From assembly GCF_900103825.1 (NCBI RefSeq), contig NZ_FNIF01000005.1:62001-126000 (forward strand): a DNA stretch of 64,000 nt. Reading direction: 5' to 3'. Origin of the DNA: Paenibacillus sp. yr247 (GTDB lineage Bacteria; Bacillota; Bacilli; Paenibacillales; NBRC-103111). How positions within the stretch are numbered: the first letter of the stretch is position 1; each line of letters opens with the position of its first letter. This document shows, in pieces, positions 9,701 through 16,747 of this stretch. A program made the translations under genes and the position numbers. Under the pieces are notes generated by a model. That model searched no databases. It was not told the DNA's origin and saw only the letters and a program-made list of their open reading frames with translations.

Positions 9701-10157
9701 CGACAAGGGCTAGCGCCTGCTGATAATAGCTTTCCTCTAGCTGAGCGAAAGTAACCCCACCCGTTACAGACAACGTTTTAGTCGTTGGGCCCATGGCACC
9801 TATGACATAACGAGGCCATTCCGTTGTGGAATATTTATTCGCCGCCTCGATAGCTAGCTTAGCTGCAGCAAGATTTAGCTCGCGATGACGGTCTTGCAAA
9901 TTATATTCTGCTAATACGACACTCGTAGTCCCGAACGTGTTTGTTTCTATCATATCAGCGCCCGCGGCGAAGTAAGCTTCATGAATTTTACGGATAACAT
10001 CAGGACGTGTAACACAGAGAATCTCATTACATCCGTCTAGATCATCACCTCCGAAATCATCAGCCGTTAAGTTCTCTTGCTGAATCATTGTACCCATGGC
10101 ACCATCGAGGATCATTATCTTTTTCTTAAGCTGCTCTTGAATCGGTAGTTTGGTCAT
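6720..10157 (-). CDS. metH: Cobalamin-dependent methionine synthase
   Basis: 1145 residues from the ATG at 10157 (site AAAGGGAG); a TTG six codons upstream has no site. Domains in order: homocysteine-binding (about 5-320, with NCATGP and GGCCGTTPDHI supplying the zinc cysteines), pterin-binding (about 345-600, GERTNISGS, DPNMFPVGSGD), cobalamin cap and cobalamin-binding (about 640-870, with DVHDIGKN carrying the axial His), and the AdoMet reactivation domain (about 900-1145, ending PACPNLDDQAKLFNLL). It transfers the methyl group of methyltetrahydrofolate to homocysteine in the cytoplasm. No S-box or cobalamin riboswitch was seen in the 216-bp divergent region shared with mtnD. Confidence 0.97.
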   Translation of the reverse strand: MTKLPIQEQLKKKIMILDGAMGTMIQQENLTADDFGGDDLDGCNEILCVTRPDVIRKIHEAYFAAGADMIETNTFGTTSVVLAEYNLQDRHRELNLAAAKLAIEAANKYSTTEWPRYVIGAMGPTTKTLSVTGGVTFAQLEESYYQQALALVEAGVDALLLETSQDTLNVKAGSIGIRRAYETLGIELPIMISGTIEPMGTTLAGQNIESFYISLEHLKPISMGLNCATGPEFMRDHIRSLSEIAETAISCYPNAGLPDENGHYHESPESLAKKMAGFAEQGWLNIAGGCCGTTPDHIRALAETLGQYKPRTKYGSHPPAVSGIETVYIEPENRPIMVGERTNISGSRKFKRLIKEGKFEEGSEIARNQVKNGAHVIDINLQDTDIDEAYAVEEFMQQVVKKVKVPLMIDSTYDHIIELGLKYSQGKAIINSINLEDGEAKFEGILPLIHRYGAAVVCILIDERGQAVSRDAKIEVATRSYELLTKKYGMNPEDIIFDPNMFPVGSGDPQYIGSAVETIEGIKLIKEKFPAAKTILGLSNISFGLPDAGREVLNSVYLYHCTKAGLDYAIVNTEKLERYASIPDTERQLAEDLIYNTNDETLAKFVAHFREKNVEKKEKISNLSLEERLGSYVVEGTKEGLIPDLEIALKTYSPLEVINGPLMKGMEEVGRLFNNNELIVAEVLQSAEVMKASVNYLEPFMEKSETAVKGKIILATVKGDVHDIGKNLVEIILSNNGYKIVNLGIKVPPEQIIEAYRREKPDAIGLSGLLVKSAQQMVITAQDLRTAGVEVPIMVGGAALTRKFTKTRIQPEYEGVVLYAKDAMDGLDIANRLSDPEQRKRLIQELRESLESDVMDTGKKEEKSPQLTRVSSSAVSKDLPVQVPQDTERHIMRDYPISHLMPYVNMQMLLGHHLGLKGKVEQLLGDKDSKALQLKDTVDSILYAAQKDGIIKAHGMYRFFPAQSSGNDVIVYDPQDHSKVLETFTFPRQDKEPYLCLSDYLKSVESGQMDYVGFLLVTAGHDINDLAKEWRDKGDYLKSHALQATALELAEGFAERMHHIMRDVWGIADRVDMTMQERFGAKYTGQRFSFGYPACPNLDDQAKLFNLLKPEDIGVELTESFMMEPEASVSAIVFAHKEARYFNVG

Positions 10158-10312
10158 TGCATGACTCCCTTTCAACTTAACCTAAAGCTATAGAAATTAA
10201 AAAAACGACAAATTATGTTAAGATTTAGTGTAACAGAATCCCGCTTCTATGAAAAGAATTTGAATTATCATATTTACCTATAGGTTTTATCGGAAATTCT
10301 TATGCTGCTCCA

Positions 10313-10341
10313 TCGACAGTTACCTTCATTTCCACTATAAT
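10313..10341 (+). promoter_or_regulatory. Sigma-A-type promoter of mtnD
   Basis: TCGACA (10313-10318) and TATAAT (10336-10341) are separated by 17 bp. Transcription would begin about 25 bases before the GTG start of mtnD. Confidence 0.7.
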
Positions 10342-10373
10342 ACAAGTATATTTATCAGAGAGAGGGATGTAAT

Positions 10374-10916
10374 GTGGCACAAATAAGAATTCGCAATACA
10401 AATGAACGCATTGAGGGCGAAGAACAGGTCAAAGCCTTCTTGGATAGTCAAAATGTTGTTTATGAACACTGGGATCCAAACAAGCTTCCTGTAGCGCTAC
10501 GTGAGAAATTCATTCTTAACGATGAAGAAAAAGCTCAAATCATTAGCACTTATGAAGAAGAAATCCGCGATTTAGCAGCTCGACGTGGTTATGAAATATG
10601 GGATGTTATCGCACTTTCCGATTCAACGCCTAACATCGAAGAACTGCTTAAGAAATTCGAACAGGTTCATACCCATACAGAAGATGAAATTCGCGGTATC
10701 GTGTCCGGTAAAGGGATTTTCATTATCAAATCCGAAAGCGAAATTGGGTACTTTGATGTTGAGCTTGAACCAGGGGATGTGATTTCTGTACCTGAAAACA
10801 CAAACCATTTCTTTACACTAATGGACAATCGTGAAATCGTTGCTGTCCGTCTCTTCATCGAAAAAGATGGCTGGGTAGCTTACAACATTGATGATCCAGA
10901 ATTTATTAAAGCCTAA
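10374..10916 (+). CDS. mtnD: Acireductone dioxygenase (methionine salvage)
   Basis: 180 residues. The cupin metal ligands are visible: His99, His101 and Glu105 in HTHTEDE, and His145 in NTNHFF. The enzyme oxidises the acireductone of the methionine salvage pathway, giving the keto acid precursor of methionine with Fe(II). The start is GTG with GAGGGATG upstream. It is a single-gene unit with its own promoter and terminator, divergent from metH. The other mtn genes are not in the window. Confidence 0.93.
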   Translation: MAQIRIRNTNERIEGEEQVKAFLDSQNVVYEHWDPNKLPVALREKFILNDEEKAQIISTYEEEIRDLAARRGYEIWDVIALSDSTPNIEELLKKFEQVHTHTEDEIRGIVSGKGIFIIKSESEIGYFDVELEPGDVISVPENTNHFFTLMDNREIVAVRLFIEKDGWVAYNIDDPEFIKA

Positions 10917-10934
10917 TTCTTACATTTTATAAAA

Positions 10935-10980
10935 AAGCCCAACGGCGCTGGACTTATCGTCCTAAACAGCCGTTGGGCTT
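10935..10980. terminator. Bidirectional terminator between mtnD and the HAD phosphatase
   Basis: AAGCCCAACGGC and GCCGTTGGGCTT pair perfectly over 12 bp. The stem is flanked by A residues on the left and TTTT on the right, so it can serve both converging genes. Confidence 0.85.
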
Positions 10981-10994
10981 TTCGTTATTCTACA

Positions 10995-11789
10995 TTACCC
11001 ATTCATAACAATCGGTAAAATATCTTGAAGACGAGAAACCTCATATACAGGAACAATCTCATCTCCGCTTTGAAGTCCATGATGATTAATCCAAATGTTA
11101 CGCATGCCTATGCTTCCAGAACCGAGGATATCGGTTGTCAATTTATCACCGATCATAATACCTTCCTCTGCTTGTATCCCTAGCAGTCCCAAAGCATGGT
11201 TGAAAATAGAAATCGCTGGTTTACCTTCACCAAATTCACCAGAAATCACAATATGATTAAAGTACGATGCAATATTCGGAACACCCGCTAACTTTTCCTT
11301 CTGTAGATCTGGCGAGCCATTCGTTAACAGCAGCAGCTGATAATTACCTTTCAAAGCGTCCAATACTCGGAACGTTTCCTCATACACGAAAGGACGGCTG
11401 CGGCGTTCTGCCGGAAATAGTTCGCCAAGCTTATAACCAAGCTCACGATCCTCTATACCAAGTGCTTGAAGCCCTCTTGTCCATGACTCAGTGCGATATC
11501 CAGGCGCCAGCTTTTCAAGCTTACGGAAGTTCTCATTCTCACCTTGGGTGAAATTAGCCCATAAGCCTTCGAATGGATTGATTCCAATCATTTTCGTAAA
11601 CGGAAAGGTTTCAAAGGATTCATACAAATCGCGAGCTTCCTTACGAACAGAAGCCTCTAATTCCTCAGGATTCACAGCTACATGCTTTGCTGCTTCGGCA
11701 CATGTTGCAACGAATGCTTCCTTCACACTAAGGTCATCCCACAATAGTGTATCATCCAAATCAAAAAGTACGGCTTTCAGCGTCATCAT
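10995..11789 (-). CDS. HAD-superfamily hydrolase (YjjG/YfnB-like phosphatase)
   Basis: 264 residues with the four HAD motifs: LFDLDDTLL (motif I, catalytic Asp pair, about residues 8-16), LLTNGSPD (II), the Lys in EGKPAISIF (III) and MIGDKLTTD (IV). The helical cap between about 20 and 110 places it in subfamily I. Close relatives dephosphorylate nucleotides or small phosphorylated metabolites; the substrate is not known. It follows the DUF896 gene by 40 bp and could be read with it. Confidence 0.85.
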   Translation of the reverse strand: MMTLKAVLFDLDDTLLWDDLSVKEAFVATCAEAAKHVAVNPEELEASVRKEARDLYESFETFPFTKMIGINPFEGLWANFTQGENENFRKLEKLAPGYRTESWTRGLQALGIEDRELGYKLGELFPAERRSRPFVYEETFRVLDALKGNYQLLLLTNGSPDLQKEKLAGVPNIASYFNHIVISGEFGEGKPAISIFNHALGLLGIQAEEGIMIGDKLTTDILGSGSIGMRNIWINHHGLQSGDEIVPVYEVSRLQDILPIVMNG

Positions 11790-11829
11790 TCATTTCCCCT
11801 TTGAATGTTGTTTCTATGTGAAAAAGCAA

Positions 11830-12012
11830 TTACTCTTCGTCTGTAAACTTGATGGAGTCAAGTTGAACTTTAAGATTGCCTCGGAAAGCTTCAATATACT
11901 TCTTTCTTAATTCGTTACGTTCATCGATTTCTTCATCTGTTAAACCAACTGTTTTAGCTTTACGAGCAAGCTCGTTAATTCGCTCGATGTTTTGTTCCAT
12001 GTTGTCACTCAT
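11830..12012 (-). CDS. DUF896 protein, YnzC-like
   Basis: 60 residues from the ATG at 12012 (site GGGAGGATCAGT); a TTG six codons upstream is less likely. The helical hairpin INELARKAKTVGLTDEEIDERNELRKKYI is the DUF896 signature. In B. subtilis ynzC is the last gene of the LexA-controlled yneA-yneB-ynzC operon. Here it lies after yneA but is separated from it by a hairpin with a T-run. Function is unknown. Confidence 0.88.
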   Translation of the reverse strand: MSDNMEQNIERINELARKAKTVGLTDEEIDERNELRKKYIEAFRGNLKVQLDSIKFTDEE

Positions 12013-12056
12013 ACTGATCCTCCCAGTCAAAAATTCAATATGAATATTACTTTGCC

Positions 12057-12077
12057 ATCCCTAAAAGGGATTGTCAA
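12057..12077 (-). promoter_or_regulatory. Possible promoter -35 with a 15-bp palindrome before the DUF896 gene
   Basis: On the minus strand a perfect TTGACA (12072-12077) is followed at once by ATCCCT-TTT-AGGGAT (12057-12071), an exact inverted repeat. A TAATAT hexamer lies 22 bp past the -35, longer than the normal spacer. The arrangement suggests a regulated promoter, but the -10 is uncertain. Confidence 0.35.
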
Positions 12078-12091
12078 GGTAACGGCAAAAA

Positions 12092-12117
12092 GAGGCATAG
12101 GACCGTGTCCTCACCTC
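12092..12117 (-). terminator. Terminator-like hairpin between yneA and the DUF896 gene
   Basis: On the minus strand GAGG-TG-AGGAC-ACG-GTCCT-ATG-CCTC forms a stem with an internal loop, followed by TTTTT. It would separate yneA from ynzC, unlike the arrangement in B. subtilis. Confidence 0.5.
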
Positions 12118-12151
12118 ATCAATTACAGTCTATTCGAGAAAACATCCTAAT

Positions 12152-12553
12152 TTAAGGAAGCGATAAAACCTGACCTTCTTTTAAGGAACTGGTGTTTAAA
12201 TGATTGATTGACTTTATTTTATCCACGTAAGAACGAATGTTCTCGTCACTCTTTTTGTGCGAAGAAGCAATGTTCCAAAGCGTGTCTCCACGTTGAATGA
12301 TGACTTGATCTTGTACGACAACCTTTGAAATATGATTTGCGGATGTGATGGTAACCGGCGTTGCTGCAGCCCCATCCCCTGCATAGGCTTGAACCATTGC
12401 ACCAAAAGAAAATACAGTACCGAGAATAACTGCTAATAGGACGAAGCGAACAATCGCTTTTGTATACCCAAAAGTAGGTGTCATCCCTTTGGATGCGCTA
12501 GCAGATCTATGAGGTTTGCGTGAATTGTTAGTGTGTGAATAAGCTATATACAT
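12152..12553 (-). CDS. yneA: SOS-induced cell division suppressor YneA
   Basis: 133 residues: a short basic N-terminus, one membrane segment (about 33-55), and a C-terminal LysM-like domain (about 82-133, IIQRGDTLWNIASSHKK ... SLKEGQVLSL). YneA delays division during DNA damage by acting at the outside of the membrane. Its position back to back with lexA, with LexA boxes on its promoter, supports the assignment strongly. The usual next gene, the resolvase-like yneB, is absent. Confidence 0.88.
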   Translation of the reverse strand: MYIAYSHTNNSRKPHRSASASKGMTPTFGYTKAIVRFVLLAVILGTVFSFGAMVQAYAGDGAAATPVTITSANHISKVVVQDQVIIQRGDTLWNIASSHKKSDENIRSYVDKIKSINHLNTSSLKEGQVLSLP

Positions 12554-12567
12554 GAGTAATCATCCCC

Positions 12568-12581
12568 CAAACATTTGTTCT
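12568..12581. promoter_or_regulatory. LexA box 4 (proximal to yneA)
   Basis: CAAACATTTGTTCT differs from the CGAAC-N4-GTTYG consensus at two outer positions. It lies 15 bp before the yneA start and within its transcribed leader. Confidence 0.6.
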
Positions 12582-12587
12582 GATATC

Positions 12588-12616
12588 AGAATAACACGAA
12601 CACATGTTTGAGTCAA
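12588..12616 (-). promoter_or_regulatory. Promoter of yneA
   Basis: On the minus strand TTGACT (12611-12616) and TATTCT (12588-12593) are 17 bp apart. LexA box 1 fills the spacer, so bound LexA would exclude RNA polymerase. Confidence 0.7.
12597..12610. promoter_or_regulatory. LexA box 1
   Basis: CGAACACATGTTTG matches the Bacillus SOS box. It sits between the -35 and -10 of the yneA promoter. Confidence 0.85.
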
Positions 12617-12626
12617 CACTTTTTCT

Positions 12627-12640
12627 CGAACTTATGTTTG
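12627..12640. promoter_or_regulatory. LexA box 2
   Basis: CGAACTTATGTTTG matches the Bacillus SOS box. It overlaps the -35 of the putative lexA promoter. Confidence 0.85.
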
Positions 12641-12666
12641 TACGAACTCGGGTTCTATGTTATACT
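12638..12666 (+). promoter_or_regulatory. Putative promoter of lexA
   Basis: TTGTAC (12638-12643) and TATACT (12661-12666) have a 17-bp spacer. Boxes 2 and 3 cover it, as expected for autoregulation. The -35 matches consensus only moderately. Confidence 0.55.
12643..12656. promoter_or_regulatory. LexA box 3
   Basis: CGAACTCGGGTTCT keeps both CGAAC and GTTC half-sites with a GC-rich centre. It lies in the spacer of the lexA promoter. Confidence 0.75.
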
Positions 12667-12701
12667 TTGGGTAATGATTCCCAGTATTGGAGTGATAACT
12701 A

Positions 12702-13319
12702 TTGAGTAAGATTTCACAGCGTCAACAAGCTATATTGGAATTTATTAAGAATGAAGTGAAAGATAAGGGATACCCACCTTCCGTTAGAGAAATCGGCGAA
12801 GCTGTTGGACTAGCTTCTAGTTCTACAGTACACGGGCATTTGGAACGTCTTGAGAAAAAAGGTTTAATTCGTCGAGATCCTACAAAGCCTCGTGCAATTG
12901 AAATTCTTGGCCTTGATGGGGCTGAAACTCATTTTGCAATTTCTGTAGCACGCGTGCCGCTCGTTGGTAAAGTCACAGCGGGGGTACCAATTACTGCAAC
13001 AGAGAACATTGAAGACTATTTCCCTCTTCCTGTCAGCATGGTAGGAGATAACAATGTGTTCATGCTTAGTGTTATGGGAGATAGTATGATCGAAGCCGGC
13101 ATTCATAATGGCGATTATGTTATCGTGAAGCAGCAACAAACCGCTAATAACGGGGACATTGTTGTGGCTATGACGGAAGACGATGAAGCAACGGTGAAAC
13201 GCTTTTATAAGGAACGGGATCATTTCCGTCTTCAACCGGAGAACTCAGCTCTGCAGCCTATCCTCTTGAAGCACGTTACGATTCTTGGCCGTGTCATTGG
13301 TTTGTTCCGGGATATGTAA
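12702..13319 (+). CDS. lexA: LexA repressor
   Basis: 205 residues. The winged helix-turn-helix occupies residues 1-70 ([23 protein letters not shown]). The autocleavage site is Ala93-Gly94 (VTAGVP), and the catalytic dyad is Ser128 (MGDSMI) and Lys166 (TVKRF). LexA represses the SOS genes and cleaves itself when RecA filaments form. The start is TTG with TTGGAGTGA upstream. Four boxes in the 148-bp divergent region indicate control of both lexA and yneA. Confidence 0.97.
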   Translation: MSKISQRQQAILEFIKNEVKDKGYPPSVREIGEAVGLASSSTVHGHLERLEKKGLIRRDPTKPRAIEILGLDGAETHFAISVARVPLVGKVTAGVPITATENIEDYFPLPVSMVGDNNVFMLSVMGDSMIEAGIHNGDYVIVKQQQTANNGDIVVAMTEDDEATVKRFYKERDHFRLQPENSALQPILLKHVTILGRVIGLFRDM

Positions 13320-13359
13320 CAACCCCCTAAGCCCTTTTCCAACTTACAATACCAATAAG

Positions 13360-13397
13360 AAAAGAACCGAGAGGACAACAGTCCCTCGGTTCTTTTC
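13360..13397. terminator. Terminator after lexA
   Basis: AAAAGAACCGAGAGGAC pairs with GTCCCTCGGTTCTTTT around a 4-nt loop, with one mismatch. It stands between converging lexA and ampS and can act on both strands. Confidence 0.85.
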
Positions 13398-13515
13398 GTT
13401 AGGCAACAACAAAGCCTGTATACACACCCAAGCCGACATACTAGGAAATCAAGCAAATAACACAGCCTTACGCTCTTAGAACATCTTTCTTTTTGAAAAT
13501 CTGACCGAAAGTCAA

Positions 13516-14754
13516 TTAAAATGCAAGTGCCCAATTTCCTGCACGGAATATAGGTTCAACCGAACCGTCTTCAACCACGCCATCGATCTCAAGGTCAGCC
13601 GTACCTATCATGAAATCCACATGAATCAAACTGGTGTTCCCACCTCGAGCTTTCAACTCTTCTCTCGATAAGGATGCCCCATCCTTCATATTGATTGGAT
13701 AACAGCTGCCCAAAGCAAGGTGACAGGATGCATTCTCATCGATGCCTGTGTTGTAAAATATACGATCAAGATTGGAGATCGGCGAATCATAAGGCACGAG
13801 AGCAACTTCACCCAAATAACGCGCACCCTCGTCCATGTCCAATAACCTTGCCAGATGCTCATAGCCTACTTCGGCCTGATATTCCACGACTTTCCCATCC
13901 TCGAACCTAAAAGAAAACCGATCCACAAGTGCCCCGTTTACATTTAAAGGCTTCGTACTCGACACGGTTCCGTTAACGCCTGTTCGCTTGGGCATTGTGA
14001 AGACTTCCTCAGTTGGCATGTTCGCAACGAAACGGATACCACTTGCGTTTTCTGTATCACCGCCCAGCCAAATATGACCTTCTGGCAATTCAACTCGTAA
14101 ATCTGTTCCAGCTGCCCGATATTGAAGCGCCTTATACTGCTTCTCGTTTAGCACCTTACGAACGCGCTTCAATTGCTCAATATGAGCTCGCCACGCCGCA
14201 ACTGGATCATCTTCATAAACGCGATTAATCCGGAAAATGTCCTCCCACATCGCATCTACTCGCTGTTCCTTAGGCAGATCTGCATATACTTTTGAAGCCC
14301 AAGCAACTGTAGGCGCTTTAATTAAGCACCAGCTGAATGCACTCGTCCTGACATATTGTTGGTACTTTGCTCTCGCAGTAGCCATTGCTTTGGATGCCCT
14401 AGAAATCAGACTTGCATCAATTCCAGCGTACAGATCAGGATCCGGCACTTTGATATTCAGCAAAGCCCCACCATTTTCAACAAAACGCTCCAGCATATCT
14501 GTATACCACTTCGGATAATAATCAAGAGCTTCATCATGAGCATTTTCAAATCGACTACGAGTAATCACATCATCCTGCCAGTGCACCTGAACATAATTCG
14601 CCCCAGCCTCATAAGCTTTCTTAACAATAAGCCTAGTTAACTCAAGGGATTCTATCGGTGACTCTATCATCAGATCTTGACCTTTACCTAGATTTACCCC
14701 TACTTTGACTACAAGCTCCGCGTACTTTTCCAAATGAATTTGAAAGTTGTCCAT
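13516..14754 (-). CDS. ampS: M29-family aminopeptidase (AmpS/PepS)
   Basis: 412 residues, the family length. Recognisable parts are YAELVVKVGVNLGKGQDL at the N-terminus, LPEGHIWLGGD, the metal-binding Glu and His in VVEYQAEVGYEHL, and NLDRIFYNTGIDENASCHLALG and SLIHVDFMIG near the end. M29 enzymes are cytoplasmic dimetal aminopeptidases of the thermophilic-aminopeptidase clan. It lies downstream of glnA but beyond a terminator, so it is probably a separate unit. Confidence 0.92.
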   Translation of the reverse strand: MDNFQIHLEKYAELVVKVGVNLGKGQDLMIESPIESLELTRLIVKKAYEAGANYVQVHWQDDVITRSRFENAHDEALDYYPKWYTDMLERFVENGGALLNIKVPDPDLYAGIDASLISRASKAMATARAKYQQYVRTSAFSWCLIKAPTVAWASKVYADLPKEQRVDAMWEDIFRINRVYEDDPVAAWRAHIEQLKRVRKVLNEKQYKALQYRAAGTDLRVELPEGHIWLGGDTENASGIRFVANMPTEEVFTMPKRTGVNGTVSSTKPLNVNGALVDRFSFRFEDGKVVEYQAEVGYEHLARLLDMDEGARYLGEVALVPYDSPISNLDRIFYNTGIDENASCHLALGSCYPINMKDGASLSREELKARGGNTSLIHVDFMIGTADLEIDGVVEDGSVEPIFRAGNWALAF

Positions 14755-14778
14755 ATCTTTACGATCTCCTTCGCATTA

Positions 14779-14824
14779 AAAAGCCCCTCAGCTCAGAATA
14801 TCTCCTGATGACTGACGGGCTATT
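14779..14824 (-). terminator. Terminator after glnA
   Basis: On the minus strand AGCCCGTCAG and CTGAGGGGCT pair with one mismatch around a 20-nt loop that can fold further, followed by TTTTT. Confidence 0.65.
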
Positions 14825-14861
14825 CTTATCTAGTTGTTTAATCTCAAAGCGCCAATAGAGA

Positions 14862-16202
14862 TTAGTAAAGTGACAAATACTGATCTCTTTCCCATTGGTG
14901 AACTTGCGTGCGGTACATATCCCACTCGATTTCTTTGAGCTCATAAAAGTGAGCTAGTGCGTGCTCGCCAAGTGTATCGCAGATCACATCATCGCGAAGC
15001 AGCTCGTCCAGTGCTTGTTTCAAGTTCAATGGCAAAGTTGGAATGCCTTGGCTTTCTCTTTCCTCTTCCGTCATCACATAGATATTACGATCAGTTGGAG
15101 GAGGAAGCTGCATTTTGTTCTTAATGCCGTCAATACCGGCAGCAAGCATAACCGCAAGAGCCAAGTATGGATTGGCAGCCGGATCAGGGTTACGAACTTC
15201 AACGCGTGTGCTTAAACCGCGGGAAGCTGGAATACGGATCATCGGACTACGGTTACTAGCAGACCATGCTACGTAAACTGGTGCTTCATAACCAGGTACG
15301 AGACGTTTATAAGAGTTAACAGTAGGGTTCGTAATCGCAGCAAATGAACGTGCATGACGAAGTACACCTGCCATATAATGTCTAGCAACATTACTTAAAC
15401 CTAACTTATCGTTCTCGTCATAAAAGGCATTCACCTCGCCCTTGAATAACGATTGGTGACAGTGCATACCTGAACCGTTCATACCAAACAGAGGTTTAGG
15501 CATAAAGGTCGCATGCAGACCATGCTGACGGGCAACTGTTTTGACAACGAGCTTGAAGGTTTGAATTTGGTCAGCCGCCTTAATCGCATCTGCGTATTTA
15601 AAGTCGATTTCATGCTGACCTGGCGCCACTTCGTGGTGGGAAGCTTCAATTTCAAAACCCATCTCTTCGAGTGTTAACACGATATCGCGACGGCAGTTTT
15701 CGCCCAGATCCATCGGAGCCAAATCAAAATATCCGCCTTGGTCATTCAATTCGGTAGTCGGATTGCCTTTGTCATCGGTCTTGAACAAGAAAAACTCTGG
15801 TTCTGGACCAACATTCATGGCTGTAAAGCCTAACTCTTCGGCTTGTTTCAAGGCATTTTTCAAGATCGCACGCGGATCTCCCGGGAATGCTCTGCCATCT
15901 GGCAAATAAATATCACAGATTAAGCGAGCCACTTTGCTCTCCGTAACCCATGGAAAAATAACCCACGTATTCAAATCAGGATACAAATACATATCCGACT
16001 CTTCAATACGCACATAACCCTCAATGGATGATCCATCGAACATCATCTTATTGTCCAACGCTTTTTCTAATTGGCTGTAAGGAATTTCTACGTTCTTAAT
16101 ACTTCCCATCAAGTCAGTAAACTGCAAACGAATGAAGCGAACATTTTCTTCTTTGGCAATGAGTAAAATATCTTCTTTGGTATAGTTATTGGCGTAGCCC
16201 AC
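14862..16202 (-). CDS. glnA: Glutamine synthetase type I (GSI-alpha)
   Basis: 446 residues, closely similar throughout to the B. subtilis enzyme. Signatures include [23 protein letters not shown] (about 52-74), [38 protein letters not shown] and RIPASRG. It makes glutamine from glutamate, ammonium and ATP as a dodecamer in the cytoplasm and, when feedback-inhibited, activates GlnR. The start is GTG with GAGGAG upstream. It is the second gene of glnRA, 40 bp after glnR. The adenylylation-type Tyr site of GSI-beta is not expected in this class. Confidence 0.97.
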   Translation of the reverse strand: MGYANNYTKEDILLIAKEENVRFIRLQFTDLMGSIKNVEIPYSQLEKALDNKMMFDGSSIEGYVRIEESDMYLYPDLNTWVIFPWVTESKVARLICDIYLPDGRAFPGDPRAILKNALKQAEELGFTAMNVGPEPEFFLFKTDDKGNPTTELNDQGGYFDLAPMDLGENCRRDIVLTLEEMGFEIEASHHEVAPGQHEIDFKYADAIKAADQIQTFKLVVKTVARQHGLHATFMPKPLFGMNGSGMHCHQSLFKGEVNAFYDENDKLGLSNVARHYMAGVLRHARSFAAITNPTVNSYKRLVPGYEAPVYVAWSASNRSPMIRIPASRGLSTRVEVRNPDPAANPYLALAVMLAAGIDGIKNKMQLPPPTDRNIYVMTEEERESQGIPTLPLNLKQALDELLRDDVICDTLGEHALAHFYELKEIEWDMYRTQVHQWERDQYLSLY

Positions 16203-16242
16203 GTGTGCATTCTCCTCTCAATTTACGAACGATTACGAAATG

Positions 16243-16653
16243 TTATTTATAAAATCGGGAAAGTTGCCCTTGAATTAAGGAAACCTGATCTGGGCGTTTA
16301 CCTCCGCCAATCAACTGCTGCTTAAGCATTTTGTGCAGCTGCGAGTCGGTCAACTCTTTACGCTTAACTTCCGTGTGTTCGTTTAGAATCGTTGCATCTT
16401 CTGAATCTTTATCAACAGGGATGAGCACCTGCTTAATCCCCGCAATGTTCACACCTTTTTCAATTAAATCCTTGATCTCGAGAAGTCGTTCTACATCGTT
16501 AAAAGAGTAGAGACGTTGGTTACCAGCCGTTCTAGCCGGGATAATGAGTTCATGTTGCTCATAATAGCGGATTTGTCTCGCGGTTAAATCGGTCAGCTTC
16601 ATGACGATCCCAATCGGGAATAACGCCATATTTCTACGTATTTCATCACTCAT
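16243..16653 (-). CDS. glnR: GlnR, MerR-family repressor of nitrogen genes
   Basis: 136 residues: a MerR-type winged helix at the N-terminus (PIGIVMKLTDLTARQIRYYEQHELI, RLYSFNDVERLLEIKDL), a dimerisation helix, and a C-terminal tail ending LIQGQLSRFYK that in the family contacts glutamine synthetase. It represses glnRA and other nitrogen genes when nitrogen is plentiful. The promoter and operator directly upstream show autoregulation. Confidence 0.96.
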   Translation of the reverse strand: MSDEIRRNMALFPIGIVMKLTDLTARQIRYYEQHELIIPARTAGNQRLYSFNDVERLLEIKDLIEKGVNIAGIKQVLIPVDKDSEDATILNEHTEVKRKELTDSQLHKMLKQQLIGGGKRPDQVSLIQGQLSRFYK

Positions 16654-16688
16654 GCTATCACTCCTGCTTAGTCAAGTACCTCACCCTT

Positions 16689-16717
16689 ATTGTACCTTTC
16701 TAACAAAAATGTGTCAA
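16689..16717 (-). promoter_or_regulatory. Sigma-A promoter of glnRA
   Basis: On the minus strand a perfect TTGACA (16712-16717) and TACAAT (16689-16694) are 17 bp apart. The start of transcription would be about 30 bases before the glnR ATG. Confidence 0.85.
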
Positions 16718-16721
16718 GGAG

Positions 16722-16738
16722 TGTCAGGTTTGTTCACA
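16722..16738. promoter_or_regulatory. GlnR/TnrA operator
   Basis: TGTCA-GGTTTGT-TCACA is an exact TGTNA-N7-TNACA site. It abuts the -35 of the glnRA promoter on its upstream side, the position of the primary GlnR site in B. subtilis. Confidence 0.85.
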
Positions 16739-16747
16739 GTCTTTTTT

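Noticed and set aside
16701..16726. A second GlnR site in the glnRA promoter region
   Set aside because: The TAACA and TGTCA halves are in the wrong orientation for TGTNA-N7-TNACA.
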